From Prauserella rugosa (lineage in GTDB: Bacteria > Actinomycetota > Actinomycetes > Mycobacteriales > Pseudonocardiaceae), in contig NZ_JOIJ01000006.1 of assembly GCF_000719975.1 (NCBI RefSeq), forward strand, positions 62,001 through 126,000: a stretch of 64,000 bases of DNA, in the 5' to 3' direction. The translations under genes were made by a program, and so were the position numbers. Shown one piece after another: positions 51,526 through 59,456 of this stretch. The notes beneath the pieces are model-generated. The model ran no database searches. It worked only from the letters and a program-made list of their open reading frames with translations, and had not been told where the DNA came from. Position 1 is the first letter of the stretch; the number at the start of each line of letters is the position of its first letter.

Positions 51526-51816
51526 GTGACGAGAACGACATTCCCGGACGGATCCCGTCCGGATCACCGAAGGACTCTCATCACCACATTCACCTCGGTA
51601 CCGCCCACGCAGCGTCCCACCCGGTCGCCGTCGGTGTGGCGGTCCTCGCCGGGTCCGCACACGGTGCACCCGGTGCAGTTCCTCGAACCCGCACGCCCCC
51701 GGGCCTCCGCGGAGACGTCGCCGACGTCCGCGCCGGCGTCCCCACCGCAGGCCGACCACAGCGAGGCCGCGATGCGCCGACTGCGCACCCCCTTCGAGAC
51801 CGCCGCCGCAGTCTGA
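51526..51816 (+). CDS. Small hypothetical protein (weak)
   Basis: A 96-codon frame from GTG 51526 whose third positions are almost all G or C, giving a Pro/Ser/Thr/Arg-rich product (VPPTQRPTRSPSVWRSSPGP, ending MRRLRTPFETAAAV). No domain, membrane segment or good ribosome binding site is visible, and the strong terminator of the cold-shock gene lies just upstream. It may be a real disordered protein or a GC artefact; the opposite strand is also open over part of the stretch. If it is not a gene, 51507-51841 is empty. Confidence 0.3.
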   Translation: MTRTTFPDGSRPDHRRTLITTFTSVPPTQRPTRSPSVWRSSPGPHTVHPVQFLEPARPRASAETSPTSAPASPPQADHSEAAMRRLRTPFETAAAV

Positions 51817-51841
51817 CGGCCGGCCCGGCCTCACTCGGCCG

Positions 51842-52741
51842 CTATCGCAGGGCCCGGAGGCATTCCCGGACGGTCGCGAGACCGTCCTCCGGCCGGTCCC
51901 AGAACACCATGTGACCGGCGCCGTCGACGCGCACGAGCGTCGCAGCCGGATTCGCCCGTGCGGCCTCGTCCGCTCCCGCCGCCGTCACCACGGGGCTGTC
52001 GCCTCCGTACACGAGCGTCGTGGGAGCCGGGACCGCCGACCACACCGGGACGAAGTCCTCCGATTCGAACGCCGCATGGGTCGCCGCGATCGCCGTCCGC
52101 GAGCAGGACGCCAGCCACCGCGCACGCAGTTCTTGCTCACGGCGGGGCCAGCTCGGCCACGACCGCGCCACCTCGTCGGCGTCCGTCCCCCGCCGTGCCT
52201 GCTCGAGTTGCCCCAGGAACGCCTCCGACGTCGTGGGGTAGCGATCCCGGCCCGGCCCGCTCATCGGCGGATCGACGAGGACGGTGCCCCGCAGCGCGGA
52301 TGCACCTCCCGCTGCCACCGCCGCGGCGATCCGCGCCCCCATCGAATGTCCCAGCAGCACGGGACGGTCGAGCTCGAGCTGAGCGACGACGGCGTCCACG
52401 TCCGCGGCGTAGCTGCCGAGGTCGTATCCACCCACACCGTCGTCCGTCGCGGGAGCGCTGTCCGACAGTCCCCTGCCCCGCACGTCGAGGACCAACGGCC
52501 GGACCAGGTCGGTGAGCCGCCGTGCCACGAAATCCATCGTCACCGCCGGGCTCGTGATCCCCGGGATGACGAGGACCGGCACGCCTGCGGCGGGTCCGTA
52601 GTCCAGTACGTGCAGGCGCACCGTTCCGGAACGCACCCACCTGCTGTGGGCGGGCACGTCCGCGAGGTCGGCGAGCGCCGGTTGGGTCAGGACGCGTGCG
52701 GCGGGGTCCTCGACGGGAATCGGCGGAACTGCTGCGGTCAC
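51842..52741 (-). CDS. nicD: N-formylmaleamate deformylase (proposed)
   Basis: 299-residue alpha/beta hydrolase with PGITSPAVTMDFVARRL, LDVRGRGLSDSAP, the elbow GHSMGAR (Ser about 133), LVDPPMSGPGRDRYP and a final GAGHMVFWD (His about 277). These match Pseudomonas putida NicD as I recall it (ITSPAIT, DVRGRGLS, GHSMGAR, DPP.SGPGR). It hydrolyses N-formylmaleamate to maleamate and formate. It is the last gene of the nic operon; the amidase NicF that takes its product lies immediately upstream. Confidence 0.88.
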   Translation of the reverse strand: MTAAVPPIPVEDPAARVLTQPALADLADVPAHSRWVRSGTVRLHVLDYGPAAGVPVLVIPGITSPAVTMDFVARRLTDLVRPLVLDVRGRGLSDSAPATDDGVGGYDLGSYAADVDAVVAQLELDRPVLLGHSMGARIAAAVAAGGASALRGTVLVDPPMSGPGRDRYPTTSEAFLGQLEQARRGTDADEVARSWPSWPRREQELRARWLASCSRTAIAATHAAFESEDFVPVWSAVPAPTTLVYGGDSPVVTAAGADEAARANPAATLVRVDGAGHMVFWDRPEDGLATVRECLRALR

Positions 52742-52764
52742 GGGAAACGGCCTCCTGTGTCGGT

Positions 52765-52807
52765 CCGGGGTCAGTCGATCCGGGGTCAGTCGATCCGGTC
52801 AGTCGAT
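52765..52807. repeat. Tandem repeat at the nicF/nicD junction
   Basis: CCGGGGTCAGTCGAT (52765-52779), the same again (52780-52794) and a 13-bp CCGGTCAGTCGAT (52795-52807) run in tandem. The last copy contains the nicF stop codon (TGA on the minus strand), so the 3' end of nicF has been triplicated in the intergenic DNA. Confidence 0.8.
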
Positions 52808-53509
52808 GGCGGCGGTGCGGGCACGCGGCGCCGGCAGCGACCCGACGTACTCGAGCGCCTCGTACAGATCGATCACGTCGGCGTACTTGGCGTGTAGGTC
52901 GAACAACGCGGCATCGTGCGGGCCGCGCGCGCGATCGCCGCACGCCTCCCGGACCACGAGGGTGTCGAAACCGGACTGCACCGCGTCCACGGCGGTGGCA
53001 CGCACGCAGCCCGACGTCGTCGCCCCGCAGACGATCGTGGTGTCCACCCCGAGTCCGGTCAGCAACGCCGCGAGGCCGGTGCCGTGGAAGGCCGACGCGC
53101 CCTTCTTCACGAGGACGTGGTCGCGTGCGGTCACGTCGAGACGGGGATCGAGCGCCACCGCGTCCGTGCCGTCCCTCAGCGCGCGCATGCCGGGGGCCTT
53201 GCGCAGCCAGGCGATCGCGTTCCCGTCGGCCTCCGCGGGCGAGTAGCTGATCACCGTGTAGATCACGGGGACGCCGGCCTGGCGCGCCTGCTCCACCAGC
53301 ACGGCGGTCGCCGTCACCTCGGCGGTCAGCTCGGCCCCCGACGGGAAGTCCGGCTCCGTGAAGCCCCGTGTCAGGTCGACGACGACCAGTGCGGGGTTCG
53401 CGCCTCGTGGCACGGTCGCACCGAATCCGGCGCGCGCGTAGGTCTCGGCGGTCCGGGCGCCATGCAACTCCACGTGGTCGGCGGAGGCCGGACGGTCAGC
53501 GGTGGCCAT
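52799..53509 (-). CDS. nicF: Maleamate amidohydrolase (isochorismatase family, proposed)
   Basis: 236 residues with the cysteine-hydrolase triad: Asp45 in LVVVDLTRGF, Lys about 135 in VLVKKGASAFHGT and Cys about 168 in VCGATTSGCVRAT. It hydrolyses maleamate to maleate and ammonia; related enzymes act on N-carbamoylsarcosine or nicotinamide. The ATG at 53509 has AAGGAG seven nt upstream. It overlaps the end of the CoxG-like gene by 14 nt and is followed by nicD, so formate and ammonia release steps are adjacent. Confidence 0.88.
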   Translation of the reverse strand: MATADRPASADHVELHGARTAETYARAGFGATVPRGANPALVVVDLTRGFTEPDFPSGAELTAEVTATAVLVEQARQAGVPVIYTVISYSPAEADGNAIAWLRKAPGMRALRDGTDAVALDPRLDVTARDHVLVKKGASAFHGTGLAALLTGLGVDTTIVCGATTSGCVRATAVDAVQSGFDTLVVREACGDRARGPHDAALFDLHAKYADVIDLYEALEYVGSLPAPRARTAAID

Positions 53510-54188
53510 GCTGCAGCTCCTTGATCGTCGCGCGCTGTGCGCGCAGGCGACCGCACAGCCAACCCTGGACGAAGGCCACGGCCGCGGCCGCGGCGACCGG
53601 TCCGTACCGCCGCACGGCGGGTGGCACCAGCATCGCCACTCCGTCGAGGGCCTCCTGCTGGCCCGCGGTTCCGGACGGGGCCGCCGCCCCCGCACCGCGG
53701 TGCGCGGCATCGTCCGCGGACGCCGAAGCATCGCGGGCACTTTGCGGTTGGCTCAGCTCGGCCACGAGGTTGCGGGCGAACTGGTCGAGCAGGCGGGTGG
53801 AGACCGCACTGATGGCGCTCTTGCCGAACTGCGCGATCCTGCCGCGCACCGACAGGTCCGTGCGCAATCGGATCGTGGCGCCCTGTGGACCCTCGTCGAC
53901 GACGAGCGTCACATCGGCTTCCGCGTCGCCGTTGCCGTGCGTGTCGGCACCCCGCGCCGACAGCCGCAGGCTGCGGGTGTCGGCTGCCACCTCGGCGAAC
54001 CGCACGGTCCCCGCGTACGCCGCGGTGATGGGACCGACCTTGAAGCGCACCCGACCGCGATAGGCATCGCCGTCCGTGCCGTCGAGCGTGGCGCCCGGCA
54101 GGCAGGTGGCGACTCGTTCCACGTCGTTGATCAGCGCGAACACCGCGTCCGGCGCGGCAGGCACGTCGATGTGGTTCTCCAGTATCAC
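53496..54188 (-). CDS. CoxG-like SRPBCC protein with C-terminal membrane anchor
   Basis: 230 residues. The N-terminal SRPBCC fold (about 1-150) shows the CoxG pattern: HIDVPAAPDAVFALINDVERVATCLPGA, YRGRVRFKVGPITAAYAGTV and SVRGRIAQFGKSAISAVSTRLLDQFARNL. After a disordered linker rich in Ala/Ser (about 150-185) comes a hydrophobic helix (YGPVAAAAAVAFVQGWLCG). CoxG proteins recruit CO-dehydrogenase-type Mo enzymes to the membrane, linking them to quinones. It overlaps coxS-like and nicF genes (4 and 14 nt), so it very likely serves the adjacent hydroxylase. Confidence 0.87.
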   Translation of the reverse strand: MILENHIDVPAAPDAVFALINDVERVATCLPGATLDGTDGDAYRGRVRFKVGPITAAYAGTVRFAEVAADTRSLRLSARGADTHGNGDAEADVTLVVDEGPQGATIRLRTDLSVRGRIAQFGKSAISAVSTRLLDQFARNLVAELSQPQSARDASASADDAAHRGAGAAAPSGTAGQQEALDGVAMLVPPAVRRYGPVAAAAAVAFVQGWLCGRLRAQRATIKELQHGHR

Positions 54189-54703
54189 GAGGCTTCTTCC
54201 TTCCCCGAATCCTCAGTGGACGGTGCGGCTTCCCTGCGCCGCCGTGCCGTGGCCGTCACCGCGTCCACGATCGTCTGGTAGCCGGTGCACCGGCACAGGT
54301 TCGCCGACACGGCCTCGCGGATCTCACCGCGGTCGGCATCCGGGCGCTGCGCGAGGAACCCTTCGGCCAACATCAGGAAGCCGGGCGTGCAGAACCCGCA
54401 CTGGAGTCCGTGGTGGGCACTGAACTCCTGTTGCAGGTCCGACAGCTGCCCGTCGCGTTCCAGCGACTCCACCGTGCGGATGTCGTGGTCCTCGGCCTGG
54501 ACGGCGAACATCAGGCACGCGCGCACGGGCTCGCCGTCGACGAGGATCGTGCAGGTACCGCAGACACCGTGCTCGCAGCCGGCGTGTGCCCCCGTCAACC
54601 CGACGTCCTGGCGGAGCACGTCGAGCAAGGTCCTGCGCGGTTCGGTCAGGATCTCGTGCACGGCACCGTTCACCGTGAGTTCGATCAGCTGGCGGTCGGC
54701 CAT
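54185..54703 (-). CDS. Mo-hydroxylase small subunit, two [2Fe-2S] clusters (CoxS-like)
   Basis: 172 residues with both cluster-binding sets of the xanthine-oxidase family: Cys43, 48, 51, 63 (CEHGVCGTC ... C) and Cys102, 105, 137, 139 (CGFC ... CRCTGY). It transfers electrons from the Mo site to FAD in the medium subunit. It overlaps the large-subunit stop by one base and CoxG by four. In this operon the enzyme is proposed to hydroxylate nicotinate at C6; the subunit alone does not define the substrate. Confidence 0.95.
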   Translation of the reverse strand: MADRQLIELTVNGAVHEILTEPRRTLLDVLRQDVGLTGAHAGCEHGVCGTCTILVDGEPVRACLMFAVQAEDHDIRTVESLERDGQLSDLQQEFSAHHGLQCGFCTPGFLMLAEGFLAQRPDADRGEIREAVSANLCRCTGYQTIVDAVTATARRRREAAPSTEDSGKEEAS

Positions 54704-57117
54704 CAGACGTCGTCCTCCGCTCCGATGCGCGCCGAGTCCAGTGCCGCGAGCACGGCCTCCGGGTGCACGGGGGTCGTGTCGAGTGCGACGCCCGTGTGCC
54801 GAAGTGCGTCGTTGATCGCGTTCAGCACCGCCGCCGGAGCGCCGATGGTGCCGCCCTCGCCGACGCCCTTGGCACCGTTCTCGGTGAGCGCGCTGGGTGT
54901 TTCGAGATGGGTGATCGAGACGTCGGGGATCTCGGTCGCGGTCGGAACCAGGTAGTCGATGAAGCTGGCGGCCGAGGGTTCACCGTTGTCGGCGTAGGTG
55001 ATCTCCTCGAACAACGCACCGGCGATCCCCTGCGCGATGCCGCCCCGGCACTGCCCGTCGACGACCTGCGGATGGATCACCACACCGCAGTCCTCCGCGC
55101 ACGCGTACCGCAGGATCTCCACCTTGCCCGTCCCGCGGTCGAGTTCGACCACGACCGCATGCGTGGCGTTCGAGAACGTCCCGTCCCCGGGGACGTCGAA
55201 GCTCGCCGTCGCGGTGAGCGTCGGCTCGACGTCCTTGGGCAGCAGGTGGCTGCGCAGGTAGGCGACGTCCGCGATCTCCTCGTAGGACACGCGCTGAGCG
55301 GGATCGTCGAGCCGGACGACACCGCCGGCTCCGTCGAGGCGCACGTTGTCGTCGCGGGTCTCGAGCAGGTGTGCCCCGATCGTGCACAGCAGGTCGCCGA
55401 GCCTGCCCGCCGCGGTCGCCACCGCGGAACCACCGATCGTGGCCGACCGGGAGGCGAAGGTGCCCCATCCGTAGGCGATCCGCTCCGTGTCGCCCTGACG
55501 CAGTTTGATCTTTTCGATCGGCAGTCCGAGCCGGTCGGCCACGAGCTGCGCGAGCGTCGTCTCGTGGGACTGGCCGTGGTTCATCGTTCCGCTCGTGACG
55601 ACCACCGATCCCGAGGTGTCCATGCGGATCTCCGAGATGTCGAACCCGGGCACGACCTCCATCTTCCGTTGGGCGAAGGCGTCCGAGCCATACCCGGTCC
55701 GTTCGGAGAAACAGGCGTAGCCGATCCCGATGCACCGCTGATCGGCCGGGGCCGCGTCCCGCACCTCGTACCATCCCTCGTCGCGCAGCACCGCCTCCGC
55801 GAGGTCGAGCGACTCCCGGTACGTGCCCGGGTCGTAGGTCACGTTGTTGACGCCGGTGTAGGGGAACTCAGTGATCACGTTGCGCCGGCGGATCTCGACC
55901 GGGTCGAGTCCGAGTTCGCAGGCCGCACGATCCATCACCCGTTCCATCGCCATGACGTACTGCGGCCTGCTCACGCCCCGGTAGGGCGCGGTGGGTGCCT
56001 TGTTGCTCGTCATGGCCCGCGCATGTACCCGGTAGGCCGGAACCCGGTACACACCCGGCATCTCGGCCGAGGCCATGAGCGGTTCGATGCCCGCGGTGAA
56101 GGGGTAGCACGAGTAGGCACCCATGTCGCACACGACGTCGACGTCGAGCGCGGTGATCCGGCCCCGGCCGTCGAACGCCGCGCGAGTGCGGTATCGCTGC
56201 TCCCTGGCGAGGAACGCCGCCGTGAGCGCCTCCGACCGGTCCTCGATCCACTTCACGGGTGCGCCCAGCCGCTTGGCGACCGCGGCGACGGCGATCTCCT
56301 CCCGTCCCACCACGCATTTCTGCCCGAAACCGCCGCCCATGTCGGGCACCGTCACGCGCACCGCACACTCGGCGAGCCCGACCGACCGGGCGAGCATCGT
56401 GCGCACCTGGTGCGGCACCTGGGTACAGGTCTGCACCAGCAGCTGGTCGTCGTGATCGTCCCAGGACGCCACGACTCCGCGGGTCTCCAACGGCAGGGCG
56501 TTCTGCCTGCCGCTGCGCGTGGTGATGTCGACGACGCACCCGTCCCGGTCGGCCGCCGCGAACGCCTCGTCGACCCCGGCCGTGTCGAACATCGACACGT
56601 CGAGCAGCACGTTGCCCGGGGCCTCGTCGTGGACGAGCGGGGCGCCGTCGGCGAACGCGGACCGCTCGTCCACGACGGCTCCCAGGTCCTCGTACTCCAC
56701 GACGGCGGCCTCGAGGCCGTCCTCCGCGGCGTAGGGATCGCGGGCGACGACGACGGCCACGGGCTCACCCACGAATCGCACCTTCTCGCGCGCCAGCACC
56801 GGCATGGCGGTCGGGACGAACTCCTCGGGCGGTCGTTGCAGCAGTGCGACGATGTCGCCGAGCGCGAGATCCCCCGCCGTGAACGCCGCCACGACCCCGT
56901 CCACGTCGAACACGGCCGACAGGTCGACCGAGGTGATCCTGGCGTGGGCGATCGGTGCACGGACGAATGCGGCGTGGAGCATCCCGGGAAGTTCGATGTC
57001 GCCGACGAATCGTCCCCGGCCCCTCAGCAACCGAGGGTCCTCCCTGCGCGGCACCGAGACGCCGACCCAGCGCCCGGACGTGCCGTCGAAGGCGGGTTCA
57101 CCGTGTGTGCTGGTCAA
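54703..57117 (-). CDS. Mo-hydroxylase large subunit, molybdopterin-binding (CoxL-like; proposed nicotinate dehydrogenase)
   Basis: 804 residues of the aldehyde oxidase/xanthine dehydrogenase molybdenum subunit family: GRWVGVSVPRREDPRLLRG start, GGGFGQKCVVGREE, APYRGVSRPQ and GVGEGGTIGAPAAVLNAI with the catalytic Glu. It lacks the AYxCSFR loop of true (form I) CO dehydrogenase. All neighbours act on nicotinate intermediates and no other nicotinate hydroxylase is present, so nicotinate to 6-hydroxynicotinate is the likely reaction (inference). I prefer TTG 57117, overlapping the CoxM stop as TTGA with GGGAG upstream; ATG 57138 is the alternative. Confidence 0.88.
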   Translation of the reverse strand: MTSTHGEPAFDGTSGRWVGVSVPRREDPRLLRGRGRFVGDIELPGMLHAAFVRAPIAHARITSVDLSAVFDVDGVVAAFTAGDLALGDIVALLQRPPEEFVPTAMPVLAREKVRFVGEPVAVVVARDPYAAEDGLEAAVVEYEDLGAVVDERSAFADGAPLVHDEAPGNVLLDVSMFDTAGVDEAFAAADRDGCVVDITTRSGRQNALPLETRGVVASWDDHDDQLLVQTCTQVPHQVRTMLARSVGLAECAVRVTVPDMGGGFGQKCVVGREEIAVAAVAKRLGAPVKWIEDRSEALTAAFLAREQRYRTRAAFDGRGRITALDVDVVCDMGAYSCYPFTAGIEPLMASAEMPGVYRVPAYRVHARAMTSNKAPTAPYRGVSRPQYVMAMERVMDRAACELGLDPVEIRRRNVITEFPYTGVNNVTYDPGTYRESLDLAEAVLRDEGWYEVRDAAPADQRCIGIGYACFSERTGYGSDAFAQRKMEVVPGFDISEIRMDTSGSVVVTSGTMNHGQSHETTLAQLVADRLGLPIEKIKLRQGDTERIAYGWGTFASRSATIGGSAVATAAGRLGDLLCTIGAHLLETRDDNVRLDGAGGVVRLDDPAQRVSYEEIADVAYLRSHLLPKDVEPTLTATASFDVPGDGTFSNATHAVVVELDRGTGKVEILRYACAEDCGVVIHPQVVDGQCRGGIAQGIAGALFEEITYADNGEPSAASFIDYLVPTATEIPDVSITHLETPSALTENGAKGVGEGGTIGAPAAVLNAINDALRHTGVALDTTPVHPEAVLAALDSARIGAEDDV

Positions 57118-57998
57118 CGGTCCGCTCCCTTCGCCCATGCCTGTTCCAGTGCCTGCGCGACCAGGGTGCGCACGAGTCGCCTCCGGTAGGCCCCGCTCCC
57201 CGCCGCGTCCGACGGCGGGTCGACCGCCGCCGAGGCCGCATCGGCGCACGCCGCGAACAGCTCCGGCCCCGGCCGGCCGCCGCGCAGCACGTCCTCGGCC
57301 TCGGCGACGCGTATCGGCGCCGGTGCGACCCCGCCGAGCACCACCCTGCCCACCAGGGCGCCCTCCTCGTCCCGCTCGAGTGCCGCGGCCACGTCGACGG
57401 TCGCGAAGTCCCCGTGGCGGCGTGCGAACTCGGTCAGTGCGGCCCTGCGGGAGCCCCGGGTGAAGCGGAGCTGCGTGACGACCTCGTCGGGTTCGACCGC
57501 GGTCGTGTAGAAGCCGTGGAACATCTCCGACGCCGGGATCTCCCGGACGCCCCGCGGGCCCTCCGCGACCACGACGGCATCGAGCAACAGGGCCAGCAGG
57601 CACCACTCGGCCGTGGCGTCCCCGTGGACGATGCTGCCTGCGACGGTGCCCCGCGACCGGATGGGCAGATGTCCCACCCAGCGCATCGCCTCGGATAGCA
57701 CACCGAACCGCGGCCCGAGCGTGTCCGCGGCGCGTTCGACCTCCCGATGCGTCACGAGCGCCCCGATGGTCAGCACGTCGCCGTCCACACGGAGGGCGCG
57801 CAACTCGGGCAACCGGCGCAGCCGGCCAAGGTCGACCAGGGCGGTGGGCCGGGCGAGCCGGAAGTTCATCATCGGGGTCAGGCTCTGCCCTCCCGCGATG
57901 AGCTTGGGCTCGTCGCCCTCCTCCACCAGCCGGCTCAGAAGTCCGACGGCGTCGGCGACGTCGTGTGCCCGGTGGTAGGTGAACGCAGCAGGCTTCAC
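57114..57998 (-). CDS. Mo-hydroxylase medium subunit, FAD-binding (CoxM-like)
   Basis: 294 residues with KPAAFTYHRAHDVADAVGLLS, the FAD pyrophosphate loop LIAGGQSLTPMMNFRL and the second FAD motif RGTVAGSIVHGDATAEW, followed by the CO-dehydrogenase-flavoprotein C-terminal domain. It accepts electrons from the small subunit and passes them on. The heterotrimer LSM thus uses FAD, unlike the two-component NicAB of Pseudomonas, whose large subunit carries cytochrome c domains. It overlaps the large-subunit gene by 4 nt and lies 24 nt downstream of the transporter gene. Confidence 0.95.
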   Translation of the reverse strand: MKPAAFTYHRAHDVADAVGLLSRLVEEGDEPKLIAGGQSLTPMMNFRLARPTALVDLGRLRRLPELRALRVDGDVLTIGALVTHREVERAADTLGPRFGVLSEAMRWVGHLPIRSRGTVAGSIVHGDATAEWCLLALLLDAVVVAEGPRGVREIPASEMFHGFYTTAVEPDEVVTQLRFTRGSRRAALTEFARRHGDFATVDVAAALERDEEGALVGRVVLGGVAPAPIRVAEAEDVLRGGRPGPELFAACADAASAAVDPPSDAAGSGAYRRRLVRTLVAQALEQAWAKGADR

Positions 57999-58022
57999 GC
58001 GTGGAACCTCCCTCGTACGGCG

Positions 58023-59423
58023 TCAGGACGTCTGCGATGGCTTCGGCGCAGGCGGCGCGGCCGGCGCGTCGGTGCCCTCGATCCGGTCGAGCTCGCGTCC
58101 CCTGGTCTCCGGAGCCGCGACCATCATGAACACGACCGCGGCGACCAGGAGCACACCGAGCACGGTGAACGTCAACGGCAATCCGAGCACGGGCCACAGG
58201 ACGCTGCCGAACAGCAGGGGCGCGAATCCGGTCACGGCGCGGCTCGCGGACGAGGCCCACCCGAAACCGGACGCACGCAGCTCCGTCGGATAGAGCTCGG
58301 ACACGTAGGCGTACATCACCGGGATGACGACGAGGGACAGCAACCCGAAGGCACCGAGCGCCAGTACCGCGGCGGTGGGCACCTGGAGACTCACCGAGAA
58401 CACCACCAGCGTGATCGCGGCCAGCGGGCCCGCGGTCGCGATCACCCGTTTCCGGCCGACGCGGTCGACCACGAGCACCGCCACGAGCACACCGACGATC
58501 CCGACCGCGTTCATCAACGCCGTGGAGGCGAACGCGGCCAGCTCACCGAATCCCTCGGCACGCAGGATCGACGGCATCCAGCTCAACGCGGCGTAGTAGA
58601 CGAGCATCACCGTGACGAACACCGACCACGACACCGCCGTGATCTTGGGACTGTGGGCCCACACGCGCCGAAGCTGATCGACCGCGGCCGCCAGCGCACC
58701 GCCACGGGTGTCCTCCTGCACGGCGGCGGGGATGACGTACGGCTCCGGGGTCGCGCCGGTACGCCGGACGAGGTCGTCGATCACCCGACGGGCTTCCTCT
58801 TCTCGCCCCTTGCGTACCAGGTAGAGCGGAGATTCCGGCACCCCGCGCCGCACCCAGAACAGCAACAACGCGGGAAGGATCATCAGCACCAGCATCCAGC
58901 GCCAGTTTCCGTCGACGGGGACCAGGAGCGTGGCCGACACACCGGCGAGGGTGGTGCCGATGGGCCACCATCCGTCCATTGCGGACAGCACTCTGCCGCG
59001 TTGGCGACGCGGCGAGAACTCGCTGACGATCGCGTAGTCGACGGGAATGCAGCCGCCCAGTCCGATGCCGGCGAGGAACCTCAGCAGCAGGAACACCTCG
59101 ATGTTCGGCGACAACGCACCCAGTGCGGAGAACAGCGCGAACAACGCGAGCGTGATGCTGAACGCCCGTTTCCGGCCGATCCGGTCGGCGATCGTGCCCC
59201 ACGCGACGGCGCCCACCGCCATGCCGACGAGATTCGCCGTGGCAACCAGTCCCTGCTGCCCCGAGGACAGATCGAACTCGGTGCCCACCAACGGGGTGAG
59301 GAAGCCGTTCAACGCGACGTCCCAGGCGTCGAACAGGTAGCCGAGTCCCCCGATCAGGAAGATCTTGCCCTGCACGTTCCATCGCCAGGGCAGGTCCTGG
59401 ACGATCTGGTCTCCGGTACGCAT
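58023..59423 (-). CDS. MFS transporter, probable nicotinate uptake (NiaP/NicT-like)
   Basis: 466 residues with 12 predicted membrane helices: GYLFDAWDVALNGFLTPLVG in helix 1 (the acidic motif of metabolite:H+ symporters), the MFS motif WGTIADRIGRKRAFS, RFLAGIGLGGCIPVDYAIVSEF, and a central cytoplasmic loop 190-260. It ends PETRGRELDRIEG. The aromatic-acid/niacin (NiaP) subgroup shares this architecture. It is placed between nicC and the Mo-hydroxylase genes, so nicotinate import is likely. Confidence 0.87.
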   Translation of the reverse strand: MRTGDQIVQDLPWRWNVQGKIFLIGGLGYLFDAWDVALNGFLTPLVGTEFDLSSGQQGLVATANLVGMAVGAVAWGTIADRIGRKRAFSITLALFALFSALGALSPNIEVFLLLRFLAGIGLGGCIPVDYAIVSEFSPRRQRGRVLSAMDGWWPIGTTLAGVSATLLVPVDGNWRWMLVLMILPALLLFWVRRGVPESPLYLVRKGREEEARRVIDDLVRRTGATPEPYVIPAAVQEDTRGGALAAAVDQLRRVWAHSPKITAVSWSVFVTVMLVYYAALSWMPSILRAEGFGELAAFASTALMNAVGIVGVLVAVLVVDRVGRKRVIATAGPLAAITLVVFSVSLQVPTAAVLALGAFGLLSLVVIPVMYAYVSELYPTELRASGFGWASSASRAVTGFAPLLFGSVLWPVLGLPLTFTVLGVLLVAAVVFMMVAAPETRGRELDRIEGTDAPAAPPAPKPSQTS

Positions 59424-59456
59424 GGCTGTCTCCGTCCGTGCTGCCGAGGCGGTGCC

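Noticed and set aside
53496..57998. Aerobic CO dehydrogenase (cox) operon
   Set aside because: The large subunit has PYRGVSRP instead of the AYxCSFR loop of form I CO dehydrogenase, no coxDEF maturation genes are present, and all neighbours are nicotinate enzymes.
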